45,845 nt of DNA from Hyphomicrobiales bacterium (GTDB taxonomy: Bacteria > Pseudomonadota > Alphaproteobacteria > Rhizobiales > Rhizobiaceae): NCBI GenBank assembly GCA_900470965.1, contig UCCS01000053.1, positions 1 through 45,845 on the forward strand, given 5' to 3'. Under the pieces are notes generated by a model. The model worked only from the letters and a program-made list of their open reading frames with translations. It searched no databases and was not told the DNA's origin. How positions within the stretch are numbered: position 1 is the first letter of the stretch; the number at the start of each line of letters is the position of its first letter. The translations under genes and the position numbers were made by a program. Below, in pieces: positions 6,478 to 14,472 of this stretch.

Positions 6478-9297
6478 TCACCGCCCAAGCGCGATCGAAA
6501 GCGGGACGGCAATGTAGCCTGACGGCGGTGCTGGCTCCCCTCCTGATGGTGCGAGTACCGGCGGCGGCAGATTTTCATCTATTTTCGCCGGGCCGATGCG
6601 GTTCCAGTCGTAGAGGAAGATCTCCTCGTAGAATTTGGCAATTTCCGCATCATAGAAGATCAGGCTCGCATCCCGGTTGAAGCCGGTGCCGGCTGTCGTC
6701 CAGTTGTGGCTGCCCATCAGCACGGCTTCGCTGTCGATGATGATTCCCTTGGTATGGCAGTTCTTCTGCTTGCGGATCTTATTGGTATCGAAGCCGTAAT
6801 CCTTGGCGTTGCTGATGACGTCGCGGTCTTCGGAGCCGAAGCTGCGGAAGATGATGCGCACATCGAGACCGCCCTTCTGCTTTTCGAGCAGCGCATCCAG
6901 CAGACGGCGATAATTGTCGCCCACCGTCTTGGTATTGAAGCTCTGGTTCTGGAAATAGATCCGGCTCTTGGCCGATTGTATGAACGGCAATACCACATCG
7001 AGATAGTTGTCGGGCGTCAGGATCGGCTGCACGTCGATTGTGCGCTCGCCGGTCAGCGGCTGGAAATAGCGCGGCTTTTGAGGCGCTTCGAGCGTGTCCA
7101 TAGCGACGTTGGCGGGCAGGAAGACCAGTTGTTCCGACACGATGCCGGCCTCCGTCACCGTCTTGGCTTCTTCCAGATCGCGCAGGATATGATCCTCATA
7201 GAGTTTGCTGAGCCCGGCATCTTCAAGGATGGCGTGCCATTCGCGATTGTAGAGCCTTAGCGCCGATGGAGCGTCATCCTTGTTTGTCAAAGGCGCCACG
7301 TTGGGCTGGTTGGAGCTCTGCCAATTGCCACTCGAAAGCCACATGGCATCGTGGTCGCGCACGGCGACCTTGATATGGTAGGCGGAATCGAAGATGCCGT
7401 TCGCCCCGACGCTCGCCGGCGCGAAATCGAACTTGTTACCCTTCGCATCGCGGATCTGCGCGACCGCTTCGGCATCCGTCAGATCGCCGTCATGCACCTT
7501 GCCGCCCATCTGCAGCACCATGGAGATGGTTTCGGCCTGGCCCTTGACCGCATCCAGCACGCCATTGGCGACATTCGTCGCTCCGAAATCATACATGGCA
7601 ACGACCAGCGACTTCCGGGTCTTCGACAGGAACGGACCAAGCTGCGGCCAGCTCGCGTCAGGTCCGGTATGGATGACGAATTTGCCGTTGACCGGGCGAC
7701 GGCTCAGCGGCAGATCGGGCCGCGGCTTGTAATTCGTATGCCAGCTCGCCGTCGCGGCCTCGTCCATATCGATGCCGAAGAGATCCTCCGCCGAGGCGAC
7801 TGTGACGTCGGTGCGAACGCCATCGATATAATCCGGCAGCTTCGTGCGGCCGCGCGATTCCAGGGCGCCCAGTTCGAGCTTGCGATTGACCGCGATCACG
7901 ACGGCGCGCTGATCGGTGATTTCCCCATTCTCGAAGCGATAGCCCGGCTTGATGGCGACGACGTCGTCACGGTTGGCAAACTGGGATCTCGCGGTGCGGA
8001 CTGCCGCCAATACCTGCTCCTTGGTCGGCATTGCGATCGGCGAGGGGGACGGCGGATTGGGACCGGAACCGGTCGCACTCATCACAATGGACGGCCCCGA
8101 AGGAGAGCCCGCTGGTCCGCCTGCGAGCGAAGATTGCAACGCTGCAGTGTCCAGTTCGACGGTAATCTTCAGCGGTATCGTGAATGTCACCTTGCCGCCG
8201 CCGCCGCTGCCCGTGCCGCTTTCCTCATTATTGCTCACAATGACCTCCCCGTTCAATGGCTGGAGCAGTCCTCGGGCGCGCTGCAGGCAACGCCGCAGAA
8301 CGGCTGCCGGCACCGCGTCATTCTCGATGAATTCGGTTCCGCTGTAGTGAAGCCCCATCACCCTGCCAGTGCCGATGTCGAGCAACGGAGAGCCGGAATT
8401 GCCGCCGAGGGTAGTGCAGGAATGGGTGACACGGTTCTCGTCGGCGGCCAGCAGGTTGCCAACTGCAAGCCGCTTCTTGGTGAAGACGCCGCCAAAAATC
8501 TTTTCGGCAAGTCTCTGATCGGAGAAGCGGGAATCGCTGGCGGGATAGCCGATTGCAGCAACCGGCAGGTTGCGCACCGGCACCTCGGAGGCAAGGTCGA
8601 GCTTCAGACGGCCGACCGGCGAGGATTTCTGTTCCAGCTTCAGGAAGGCAACATCGGGTCCGTTTTCAGGCGCCACCCAGACGACACGTTCGATCTTCAC
8701 CTCGTCGCTGGTGGCGTTACCGAATTCCTCCAGGAAGTCGATATTGACGCCGATCTCGCGGCGCGCGTCAAAGCCGATCTTGAACTTGAAGCCGGTGCCG
8801 CTTGCTTCCGCAAAAAGGTTGGCCACATGGCGGTTGGTGATGACAAGGCCGTCATCGATCACCCATGCCGTTCCGGCATAGTCGCGGTCGGCATTGGTGA
8901 CGTCGACGCGGCCGATCGAAACCATCGCCCGGTCCACGTTCGCAGCGTTGTCCGTCAGGATGCGGCGCCAGGCCTTCGCTTCCTCTCGGGCGCTGTCGAT
9001 GTCGACGGCATTGTTCCTGACAAGGAAAACCGGCGTACCCACGGCAAAGACGATCGTCTCCAAGTCGCCGACCGGAGGTGGGCCGATATCGACCCCTTCT
9101 TCGACGGGCTGATCTCGGTTCATCAATGCGCGCACGCCGCCGTAACGGACGTTCATCGCGCGGCCGGCTTCATCAAGCCAGCCAGGTCTTTGCGCGCTGC
9201 TCATCAGCGCGTTGATGTCCTCCTGCACACCCGCCGAGCTGGCGGCCACAACCTGCTCCGCCACCTGCCGGACGCGCTGGGAATCCTCCACTGTCAT
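6478..9297 (-). CDS. Trypsin-like serine protease fused to a double-HKD phospholipase D-type nuclease
   Basis: This 939-residue protein has several parts. Residues 1-115 are hydrophilic and helical. Residues about 120-345 are a trypsin-like peptidase with the full triad: His157 (ITNRHVAN), Asp215 (GPDVAFLKL) and Ser301 (GGNSGSPL). Residues 355-425 are a Gly/Pro-rich linker around a short hydrophobic strand, TFTIPLKITVEL. Residues about 425-510 form an unnamed module (IKPGYRFENGEITD). Residues about 535-900 carry two PLD motifs, H641-x-K643-x4-D648 with SSGNW, and H848-x-K850-x4-D855 with GSHNW. No signal peptide or membrane segment is present, so it should be cytoplasmic. The ATG follows GGAGGAGG. 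It stands alone between terminators. Protease plus HKD nuclease suggests a self-activating or defence-type effector, but this is inference. Confidence 0.88.
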   Translation of the reverse strand: MTVEDSQRVRQVAEQVVAASSAGVQEDINALMSSAQRPGWLDEAGRAMNVRYGGVRALMNRDQPVEEGVDIGPPPVGDLETIVFAVGTPVFLVRNNAVDIDSAREEAKAWRRILTDNAANVDRAMVSIGRVDVTNADRDYAGTAWVIDDGLVITNRHVANLFAEASGTGFKFKIGFDARREIGVNIDFLEEFGNATSDEVKIERVVWVAPENGPDVAFLKLEQKSSPVGRLKLDLASEVPVRNLPVAAIGYPASDSRFSDQRLAEKIFGGVFTKKRLAVGNLLAADENRVTHSCTTLGGNSGSPLLDIGTGRVMGLHYSGTEFIENDAVPAAVLRRCLQRARGLLQPLNGEVIVSNNEESGTGSGGGGKVTFTIPLKITVELDTAALQSSLAGGPAGSPSGPSIVMSATGSGPNPPSPSPIAMPTKEQVLAAVRTARSQFANRDDVVAIKPGYRFENGEITDQRAVVIAVNRKLELGALESRGRTKLPDYIDGVRTDVTVASAEDLFGIDMDEAATASWHTNYKPRPDLPLSRRPVNGKFVIHTGPDASWPQLGPFLSKTRKSLVVAMYDFGATNVANGVLDAVKGQAETISMVLQMGGKVHDGDLTDAEAVAQIRDAKGNKFDFAPASVGANGIFDSAYHIKVAVRDHDAMWLSSGNWQSSNQPNVAPLTNKDDAPSALRLYNREWHAILEDAGLSKLYEDHILRDLEEAKTVTEAGIVSEQLVFLPANVAMDTLEAPQKPRYFQPLTGERTIDVQPILTPDNYLDVVLPFIQSAKSRIYFQNQSFNTKTVGDNYRRLLDALLEKQKGGLDVRIIFRSFGSEDRDVISNAKDYGFDTNKIRKQKNCHTKGIIIDSEAVLMGSHNWTTAGTGFNRDASLIFYDAEIAKFYEEIFLYDWNRIGPAKIDENLPPPVLAPSGGEPAPPSGYIAVPLSIALGR

Positions 9298-9506
9298 TCT
9301 GCCTCCTCCGTCCGATGGCGGACATTTCGTCGGTGTACGATGGGGATTGGCTGCGAAATCTATTGAGGGTTGTAAACTGGGAAGATACGTCCAGTTTATT
9401 ACAGCCGCATGATGGCGTCGAGCCCAGCGCCTGCGCGACCGTTCGGTCGTCCTGAAAGCAAATATCGAGAATATGCCGCGACTGTTTTGGGAGTTCCTTG
9501 AAAACA

Positions 9507-9545
9507 GAAAGGACCGTTTCGGTGAAATACCAAAACGATCCTTTC
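9507..9545 (-). terminator. Terminator of the VOC gene
   Basis: GAAAGGACCGTTT (9507-9519) pairs with AAACGATCCTTTC (9533-9545) apart from one position. Read on the minus strand, the stem is followed by TGTTTTC, 24 nt after the VOC stop. The rest of the 9298-9568 gap holds only the promoter side of the protease/HKD gene; I see no gene in it. Confidence 0.65.
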
Positions 9546-9568
9546 CGAGTGCCTTAAAAGATAATCCT

Positions 9569-10525
9569 TCAGGCCGAGAGCGTAAGCCCGATGCCCCACG
9601 GGTCTTTCAGGAAGACGCCGCCGTCGCGCTTCTCGCTCTTGATCTCAAGCTCGTCGAGCTTGGAAACGGCTTTGTCTAGCGTTTCCTTGTCATTGAAACG
9701 GATCTTGTAGTCGGAAAGGCCGGTCATGTGGTCGGCGCGGGTGCCAGCGCCGCGGCTGTTCCAGATATTGGCGGCGAGATGGTGGTGATAGCCGCCGCTC
9801 GCAAAGAAGCTTGCGCTCGGATAACGCGCCATTACCTTCAGGCCAAGCACGTCGCGATAGAAGGCATCTGCCTGCGGAATGTCGCCGACCTGCAGATGGA
9901 TGTGACCGATCGCGGTGCCGTCAGCCATGCCGGTCCAGGCATTCTCAGGCGCACTGTTGTAGAGCGCCTGCAGGTCGAGCCGCAGCGTGGCCATTTCTAC
10001 CATGCCGTCCGGATGGAACTTCCAGCTTTCATGCGGCCGGTCTGCATAGATTTCGATGCCGTTGCCTTCAGGATCGGAAAGGTAAATCGCCTCGCTGACC
10101 AGATGGTCGGACGCGCCCTCGAGGGTGACATTGTTGTCCGCGGCATGGCGCAGCCAGCGGGCAAGTTCGGTGCGGTTTGGCATCAGGAAAGCGGTGTGGA
10201 AGAGGCCGGCGGCATTGCGGGGGGCCTCGCGCGCATTGCTATCCGTTGTCAGCGTCAGCAGCGGCAGGCCGGCAACCCCCAGAACTTCGCCGCTTGCGGT
10301 CTTTTCGAGCACCGAAAGGCCAAGCATCTTCTGATAGAAACCGGAGACCGCGGCCAAGTCTTTCACGACCAGATGCGACTGGTCGATATAGGCAGGGCGC
10401 GTCAGCGCGTAAGATGGTTCTGATGCCGTCATGGAATGATCTCCTGCCCTGGAATTGAAAGGCGTACCGGCGGTGGCGGCAAATGTGCCGCCCGTAGCGA
10501 GCGCGAGGAATTTTCGCCGGTCCAT
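9569..10525 (-). CDS. VOC (glyoxalase/extradiol dioxygenase fold) protein with possible Tat leader
   Basis: Two vicinal-oxygen-chelate domains are visible: one opening YIDQSHLVVKDLAAVSGFYQ with YLSDPEGNGIEIY at its end, the second opening IGHIHLQVGDIPQADAFYRD with KDPWGIGLTL at the end. This two-domain plan resembles extradiol (catechol 2,3-) dioxygenase-like proteins. Two starts are plausible. The ATG at 10525 gives a leader with a twin-arginine motif (DRRKFLALATGG, then an Ala-rich stretch to NSRA), implying export. The ATG at 10432 has the best ribosome-binding site (GGAGATCATTCC) and gives a cytoplasmic protein starting MTASEPSY. Both may be used. The reaction is unknown. A terminator follows at 9507-9545. 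Confidence 0.8.
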   Translation of the reverse strand: MDRRKFLALATGGTFAATAGTPFNSRAGDHSMTASEPSYALTRPAYIDQSHLVVKDLAAVSGFYQKMLGLSVLEKTASGEVLGVAGLPLLTLTTDSNAREAPRNAAGLFHTAFLMPNRTELARWLRHAADNNVTLEGASDHLVSEAIYLSDPEGNGIEIYADRPHESWKFHPDGMVEMATLRLDLQALYNSAPENAWTGMADGTAIGHIHLQVGDIPQADAFYRDVLGLKVMARYPSASFFASGGYHHHLAANIWNSRGAGTRADHMTGLSDYKIRFNDKETLDKAVSKLDELEIKSEKRDGGVFLKDPWGIGLTLSA

Positions 10526-10648
10526 TCGCCTGTAAGCTCCCCTCGGCTGCTGTACTTGATCCCTATATGGCGCATTCTCATTGTTCACAGAAGGCTCGTT
10601 TTTGACGATGAAGCGTTCTGCAAACGTTGACGATGGCTCGCGCCCCAC

Positions 10649-10662
10649 TTGATATCAGTCAA
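10649..10662. promoter_or_regulatory. FNR/FixK-type box upstream of the universal stress protein gene
   Basis: TTGATATCAGTCAA fits the consensus TTGA-N6-TCAA of the Crp/FNR regulators FixK and FnrN that switch on genes at low oxygen in rhizobia. Its centre lies about 68 nt before the USP start at 10724, leaving room for a class II promoter (box at -41.5) with a transcript starting near 10697. It also lies 124 nt upstream of the longer start of the divergent VOC gene. Confidence 0.7.
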
Positions 10663-10723
10663 TGCGCTTTATCTATCCAGGGAGGAGGTTGATGACGAAG
10701 ATCAACACCTCAAGGAGGATAGC

Positions 10724-11134
10724 ATGTACAAGAAGATCATCGTTCCAGTTGAAATCGGCGGCATCGAAAAAGGCGAGAAGATTTTCCGCAAGGCGGCAAA
10801 GCTGCTCGACAATGGCGGTGAGATCATCCTCCTCAATGTCGTCGAGGATATTCCAACCTATGTCGCCATTGAATTGCCGGGAAATGTCGTCGAGGATGCC
10901 ATGAAGGAAGGCCGCGACCGGCTGAATGAACTCGTCGCCAAGACCGGCATTCCGGCCACCGTCGAAGTCCGCAATGGCCCGCCCGCCAACGGCATTCTTG
11001 CCGCAGCGGAAAGCCATGGTGCCGATCTCGTCATGATCGCCTCTCACATTCCTGATATCTACAATTATTTCATCGGTGCCACCGCCGACCGCGTGGTGCG
11101 CCACGCCAAGTGCTCGGTGCTGGTGGATCGGTAG
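10724..11134 (+). CDS. Universal stress protein (UspA family)
   Basis: A 136-residue single-domain Usp. It opens MYKKIIVPVEIGG, has the central ADLVMIASH strand, and ends in the phosphate-contact segment FIGATADRVVRHAKCSVLVDR-like region, where the usual GSxG ATP-binding loop is partly changed (SHIPDIYNYFIGAT). The ATG at 10724 has a strong ribosome-binding site, AAGGAGGATAGC; the frame extends upstream but that part lies in the promoter with the FixK-type box. The next gene (DksA-like) starts 11 nt after the stop, so they form an operon. Usp proteins of this small type are common members of FNR/FixK regulons, which agrees with the upstream box. Confidence 0.93.
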   Translation: MYKKIIVPVEIGGIEKGEKIFRKAAKLLDNGGEIILLNVVEDIPTYVAIELPGNVVEDAMKEGRDRLNELVAKTGIPATVEVRNGPPANGILAAAESHGADLVMIASHIPDIYNYFIGATADRVVRHAKCSVLVDR

Positions 11135-11145
11135 GACGTGAAGCT

Positions 11146-11466
11146 ATGGATATGAAACTTCAGGAAAAGATCCTGCGCGACCGCTGGCACGAACTGACAG
11201 CGCGCCTGCGCAAGATCGACACGGACCTCGGCCGCACCAAGGCGACCGATGACGACGACCGCGCCATCGAGAACGAGAATGACGAAGTGCTGGAAGGTCT
11301 CGGCCAGGCCGGAGAGGATGAGCTGCGCGCCATCGACGCCGCCCTCGAACGTATCGCCAGGGGCACCTACGGCACCTGCGCCCGCTGCGGTGCTGCGATC
11401 TCCGAGGCCCGCCTTGCAGTGCTGCCGCAGACGCCGCTCTGCGAGGATTGCGCGGCAGGCAAGTAA
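11146..11466 (+). CDS. TraR/DksA family zinc-finger protein
   Basis: 106 residues: a helical coiled-coil region (residues about 1-75, acidic, with DDDDRAIENENDEV near the hairpin tip) and a C4 zinc finger, C-x2-C (TCARCGAAI) and C-x2-C (CEDCAAGK). This is the DksA/TraR plan. DksA proteins insert into the RNA polymerase secondary channel and work with ppGpp; the short length here fits the smaller DksA-like group whose targets are unknown. The ATG at 11146 has GGACG about 8 nt upstream. It is 11 nt after the USP gene and so probably under the same FixK-type promoter. Confidence 0.9.
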   Translation: MDMKLQEKILRDRWHELTARLRKIDTDLGRTKATDDDDRAIENENDEVLEGLGQAGEDELRAIDAALERIARGTYGTCARCGAAISEARLAVLPQTPLCEDCAAGK

Positions 11467-11585
11467 GCGCGTCATCAAAAACGAGCATGGCTCGTCACAA
11501 AGATTTAACCTGACGCCACCGGGCGTCCGGTTGCGCCTTTGCGAATTCAATGCGACGATCCCCTCCGCTGAGTAGGGGTGCGCGC

Positions 11586-12254
11586 ATGGGCGAAATTAAC
11601 GGCATTCGCTGGGCCTACGACAGATATGAGCTGATCGCCGACGGCATCGTCCACGGCGTCGGACTGTTCTTTGCCCTGATCGGCGTGACTGTGCTGATCT
11701 TCTACGCCACCCTCTGGAGCCCCGCCGGTGCGCTGGTTGCCGCCTGGGTTTACGGCGTCGGGCTGGTGCTGACCCTCGGCATTTCCTTTTCCTATAATAT
11801 CTGGCCGGTTTCGCGCACCAAATGGTATCTGCGCCGGCTTGATCATTCGGCGATCTTCATCCTGATCGCCGCCACCTATACACCCTTTCTGGAGCGCGGC
11901 GCCGACGATCCGCTGCTGTCTGGCATGCTGGTCGTCATCTGGCTGATTGCCGCCTTCGGCATCTTCGTCAAATGTGTCTTTCCGGGCAAATATGACCGCC
12001 TGGCGATCCTGCTTTATCTCGCCATGGGCTGGAGCGGCGTCTTGGTGGCCGAGCCCGTCGCCTCGCGCATTCCCTATGCTTCCATGCTGCTGATCGTCAT
12101 CGGCGGTATCATCTATTCGCTGGGCGTCATCTTCCATGTCTGGGAGAGGCTGCGCTTCCAGAACGCCATCTGGCATGGCTTCGTGGTGGCCGCCGCCGCC
12201 GTGCATTATTCGGCCGTGCTGACCTGCTTCAGCCTCTCGGTTCCCGCCTTCTGA
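11586..12254 (+). CDS. PAQR / hemolysin III family membrane protein
   Basis: 222 residues with about seven membrane segments. PAQR hallmarks are present: IADGIVHGVG near the N-terminus, LDHSAIFILIAATYTPF in the middle, and HGFVVAAAAVHY near the end, which supply the conserved His and Asp of the putative zinc site. Bacterial members are called hemolysin III or YqfA-like; hemolysis is not established for most, and a membrane-lipid or hydrolase role is suspected for the superfamily. The ATG at 11586 follows GTAGGGG. It lies 119 nt after the DksA-like gene on the same strand, so it may be read through from the USP promoter or have its own. Confidence 0.9.
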   Translation: MGEINGIRWAYDRYELIADGIVHGVGLFFALIGVTVLIFYATLWSPAGALVAAWVYGVGLVLTLGISFSYNIWPVSRTKWYLRRLDHSAIFILIAATYTPFLERGADDPLLSGMLVVIWLIAAFGIFVKCVFPGKYDRLAILLYLAMGWSGVLVAEPVASRIPYASMLLIVIGGIIYSLGVIFHVWERLRFQNAIWHGFVVAAAAVHYSAVLTCFSLSVPAF

Positions 12255-12341
12255 TATCTGGCGTTTACATCGGCCCGCGCCCGGCGTATGCCCCCCGAAA
12301 ACAAGATTAATCCAAAGACCATTCCGAACCGGGCCTGCCAC

Positions 12342-12851
12342 ATGACCGATACCGTTCTCATCCGGGACGCCGCCGAAGCCGATCTTCCTGCTATCAGAGA
12401 TATCTACAATCACGCCGTCGAGCACACCACGGCAATCTGGAACGAAACGCTCGTCGATCTCGACAATCGGCTGGAATGGTTCAAGGCGCGCAAGGGCAGG
12501 GGCTTTCCGGTCATCGTCGCCGAAATGGACGGCAAGGTCGCCGGCTACGCCTCCTATGGCGATTGGCGCGCCTTCGATGGCTACCGCCACACGGTCGAAC
12601 ATTCTGTCTATGTCGACAAGGATTGCCGCGGTGCCGGCATTGGCGAAAAGCTGATGCGCGCATTGATCGAGCGTGCGAGCGCCGGCAATATCCACGTCAT
12701 GATCGCCGGCATCGAGGCCGAAAATACCGCCTCCATCAAATTGCACGCGAAGCTTGGCTTTCGCATCGCCGGCACATTTTCCGAAGTTGGCATCAAATTC
12801 GGCCGCTGGCTGGATCTCACCTGCATGGAATTGCGCATACCGAAAGCCTGA
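12342..12851 (+). CDS. GNAT N-acetyltransferase (phosphinothricin/methionine sulfoximine type)
   Basis: 169 residues. The opening IRDAAEADLPAIRDIYNHAVEHTTAIWNE-type segment and the motif A region VYVDKDCRGAGIGEKLMRALIERA (R-G-A-G-I-G acetyl-CoA loop) mark the PAT/MddA branch of the GNAT family, whose members acetylate phosphinothricin, methionine sulfoximine or related amino-acid analogues. The tail KLGFRIAGTFSEVGIKFGRWLDL is typical of that branch. The ATG at 12342 has no strong Shine-Dalgarno sequence; an earlier in-frame ATG at 12288 would add 18 non-conserved residues. It is same-strand with the PAQR gene, 87 nt downstream. Confidence 0.9.
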   Translation: MTDTVLIRDAAEADLPAIRDIYNHAVEHTTAIWNETLVDLDNRLEWFKARKGRGFPVIVAEMDGKVAGYASYGDWRAFDGYRHTVEHSVYVDKDCRGAGIGEKLMRALIERASAGNIHVMIAGIEAENTASIKLHAKLGFRIAGTFSEVGIKFGRWLDLTCMELRIPKA

Positions 12852-12955
12852 CAGGGCCATCTCCAGATTGATTGCTGGCGGGGACTAACCATATTTTTAT
12901 CGTAGTCTGCGCCTTGTAGAAATCTCTGATGGCGCGACTCGCGGAGGAGAGGTTG

Positions 12956-13654
12956 ATGTTTGGACGCTCGGTGCTCGGTCTTTCGGCTTTTCTGGCCATG
13001 GCAGCCTATTCGCTGCCGGTGATGGCGGCCAGTTGCGGCAGCACGGCTTCGCCGGAGCTCGACTGGCAGGAGTGCAACAAGAAGAATCTGATGCTTCAGG
13101 GCAGCGACCTCCAGGGCGCCAATCTGGCCGGCACGGATTTTTCGCTAACCGATCTCGGCGGCGCCAACCTCAAATCCGCCAATGCCGAAAAGGCGACCCT
13201 CGTGCGCGCCTCGCTTGAAGGCGCTACCGTGCAGGGCGCGAACTTCGGAAAAATCGAAGCCTATCGATCGACTTTTGCCAGGGCCATCGCCGATGGTGCA
13301 AGCTTTGCCGGTGCGGAGTTGCAGCGGGCCGATTTCACCGGGGCGCAGCTGACGAAGGCCAACTTCGAGAAGGCCGAGCTGGGTCGGGCCAATTTCGACA
13401 AGGCGGTGCTGACAGGCGTCAGCTTCGCACTCGCCAATCTCTCCCGCGCCGATCTGACGGGCGCAAGCTTTGAAGGTCCGATCACCTTCGACCGAGCCTT
13501 CATGTTTCTGACCCGCATCGAGGGGCTGGATCTGTCCGCCGCTACTGGCCTGCAACAGGCGCAGATCGACCTCGCCTGCGGCGATTCCTCGACGAAGCTG
13601 CCTTCGGGGCTTTCTGTCCCCTCAGGCTGGCCCTGCCCGCAAGAGCAGGACTAG
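12956..13654 (+). CDS. Secreted pentapeptide-repeat protein
   Basis: 232 residues with a signal peptide (about 1-25, ending in PVMAA before SCGS). From about residue 48 to 185 it is built of A(D/N)LxX pentapeptides, for example LQGANLAGTDF, LGGANLKSANA, ANFGK, ADFTGAQLTKANFEKAELGRANF; these fold as a right-handed quadrilateral beta-helix. The C-terminus has two Cys (LACGDS and WPCPQ) that, with CGS and ECN near the start, could pair as disulfides in the periplasm. Most pentapeptide proteins have no assigned activity; the export signal makes a gyrase-mimic role of the Qnr type unlikely. The ATG follows GGAGGAGAGG, a strong site. Confidence 0.9.
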   Translation: MFGRSVLGLSAFLAMAAYSLPVMAASCGSTASPELDWQECNKKNLMLQGSDLQGANLAGTDFSLTDLGGANLKSANAEKATLVRASLEGATVQGANFGKIEAYRSTFARAIADGASFAGAELQRADFTGAQLTKANFEKAELGRANFDKAVLTGVSFALANLSRADLTGASFEGPITFDRAFMFLTRIEGLDLSAATGLQQAQIDLACGDSSTKLPSGLSVPSGWPCPQEQD

Positions 13655-13709
13655 CGCCTTTCCAGCAAAAGGTTGCAGCGGCTTTGCGTCCGGAATTGCG
13701 TGGAAACAG
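13655..13709. repeat. Intergenic palindromic repeat, second copy
   Basis: This matches the element at 1585-1637: it shares TCCAGCAAAAG, GCAGCGG, TTTGCGTCCGGAATTGCG and GGAAAC in the same order. The left arm has drifted (CCTTTCC in place of CAATTCC), so the outer stem is weaker. It fills the gap between the convergent pentapeptide and methyltransferase genes. Confidence 0.8.
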
Positions 13710-13720
13710 GGCCCTTTGGT

Positions 13721-14467
13721 TCAGGCGAGACGACCAACCGGAATGATCTCGCGCGACTGCGCATGGAAGGGGTTGCCTTCCCAGTCGCCGTACCATGCAT
13801 CGATGGTGAGCCCGGCGTCGCTGATCATTCTCGCAAGCTTGTCGCGCGGCGTGTAGAGGATTTGCGAGCGCCCGGCGAAGTGCTCGCCGGTCGAGAGCAC
13901 CCGATAGCCGTTCTCATAGGAAAGAATGCCGGTCGTCTCATCGTAATGAGACTCGTCCGAGGCCTCTATCGCACCGAGTTCCGCATGCTCGAGCTGGCGC
14001 ACGCTGCTATGGCGTACGTCGCGCTCCCCGTAAAAACCGGGATTGCGCGTATCGAACACGAACCGGCCGGCAGGGCTGAGATGTGCTGCGATCGTCGCAA
14101 GGGCGGCGCGCTGGTCCTCTTCCGTCAGGAACACCTGGAAGGCATGGCCCGTCAGCACGATGAGATCGTATCTCTTCCTGAGGCGAACGGTGCGGGCGTC
14201 ACCCTCGATCCATTCCACCTTGTCGCCGCCCCGCCGCGCCCTGCCGATGTCGAGCATCGCGGCAGCGGGATCGACGCCGGTGACGTTGCGCGTCGCGGCG
14301 AGCGCTGCCGTCAGCTCGCCCGTCCCGCAGCCGAGGTCGAGCGCGGAATTTGCGCCTTCCGCCAGCTTCATGCAGAAGTCGAAATCCGGTCCCCAGCGAT
14401 TGGCCGTATCGTAGAATTGTGCAAGTGAAGGATCGCGGTAGAGGGGATCGTCGGAACTCTTGCTCAT
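13721..14467 (-). CDS. Class I SAM-dependent methyltransferase
   Basis: 248 residues with SAM-binding motif I, ALDLGCGTGELT, near residue 42, an acidic residue at the end of the next strand (VTGVDPAAAML), EGDAR, and a post-motif strand FDLIVLTGH-like (YDLIVLTGHAFQVF). The C-terminal part (ILSYENGYRVLSTGEHF) resembles small-molecule methyltransferases of the Methyltransf_25/11 type. The substrate is unknown. The ATG at 14465-14467 follows TTTGAGGCG and lies 5 nt after the stop of the GNAT gene upstream, so the two form an operon. The longer open frame to 14902 is antisense-like overlap with that gene. Confidence 0.9.
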   Translation of the reverse strand: MSKSSDDPLYRDPSLAQFYDTANRWGPDFDFCMKLAEGANSALDLGCGTGELTAALAATRNVTGVDPAAAMLDIGRARRGGDKVEWIEGDARTVRLRKRYDLIVLTGHAFQVFLTEEDQRAALATIAAHLSPAGRFVFDTRNPGFYGERDVRHSSVRQLEHAELGAIEASDESHYDETTGILSYENGYRVLSTGEHFAGRSQILYTPRDKLARMISDAGLTIDAWYGDWEGNPFHAQSREIIPVGRLA

Positions 14468-14472
14468 GCGCC

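Noticed and set aside
5226..6578. 450-codon minus-strand open frame opposite the aldo/keto reductase
   Set aside because: It shadows a clear AKR gene and has no motif of its own.
7351..9366. 671-codon plus-strand open frame opposite the protease/HKD gene
   Set aside because: The minus strand carries complete catalytic motifs; the plus frame is a composition shadow.
11547..12860. 437-codon minus-strand open frame opposite the PAQR and GNAT genes
   Set aside because: It is antisense to two well-supported genes.
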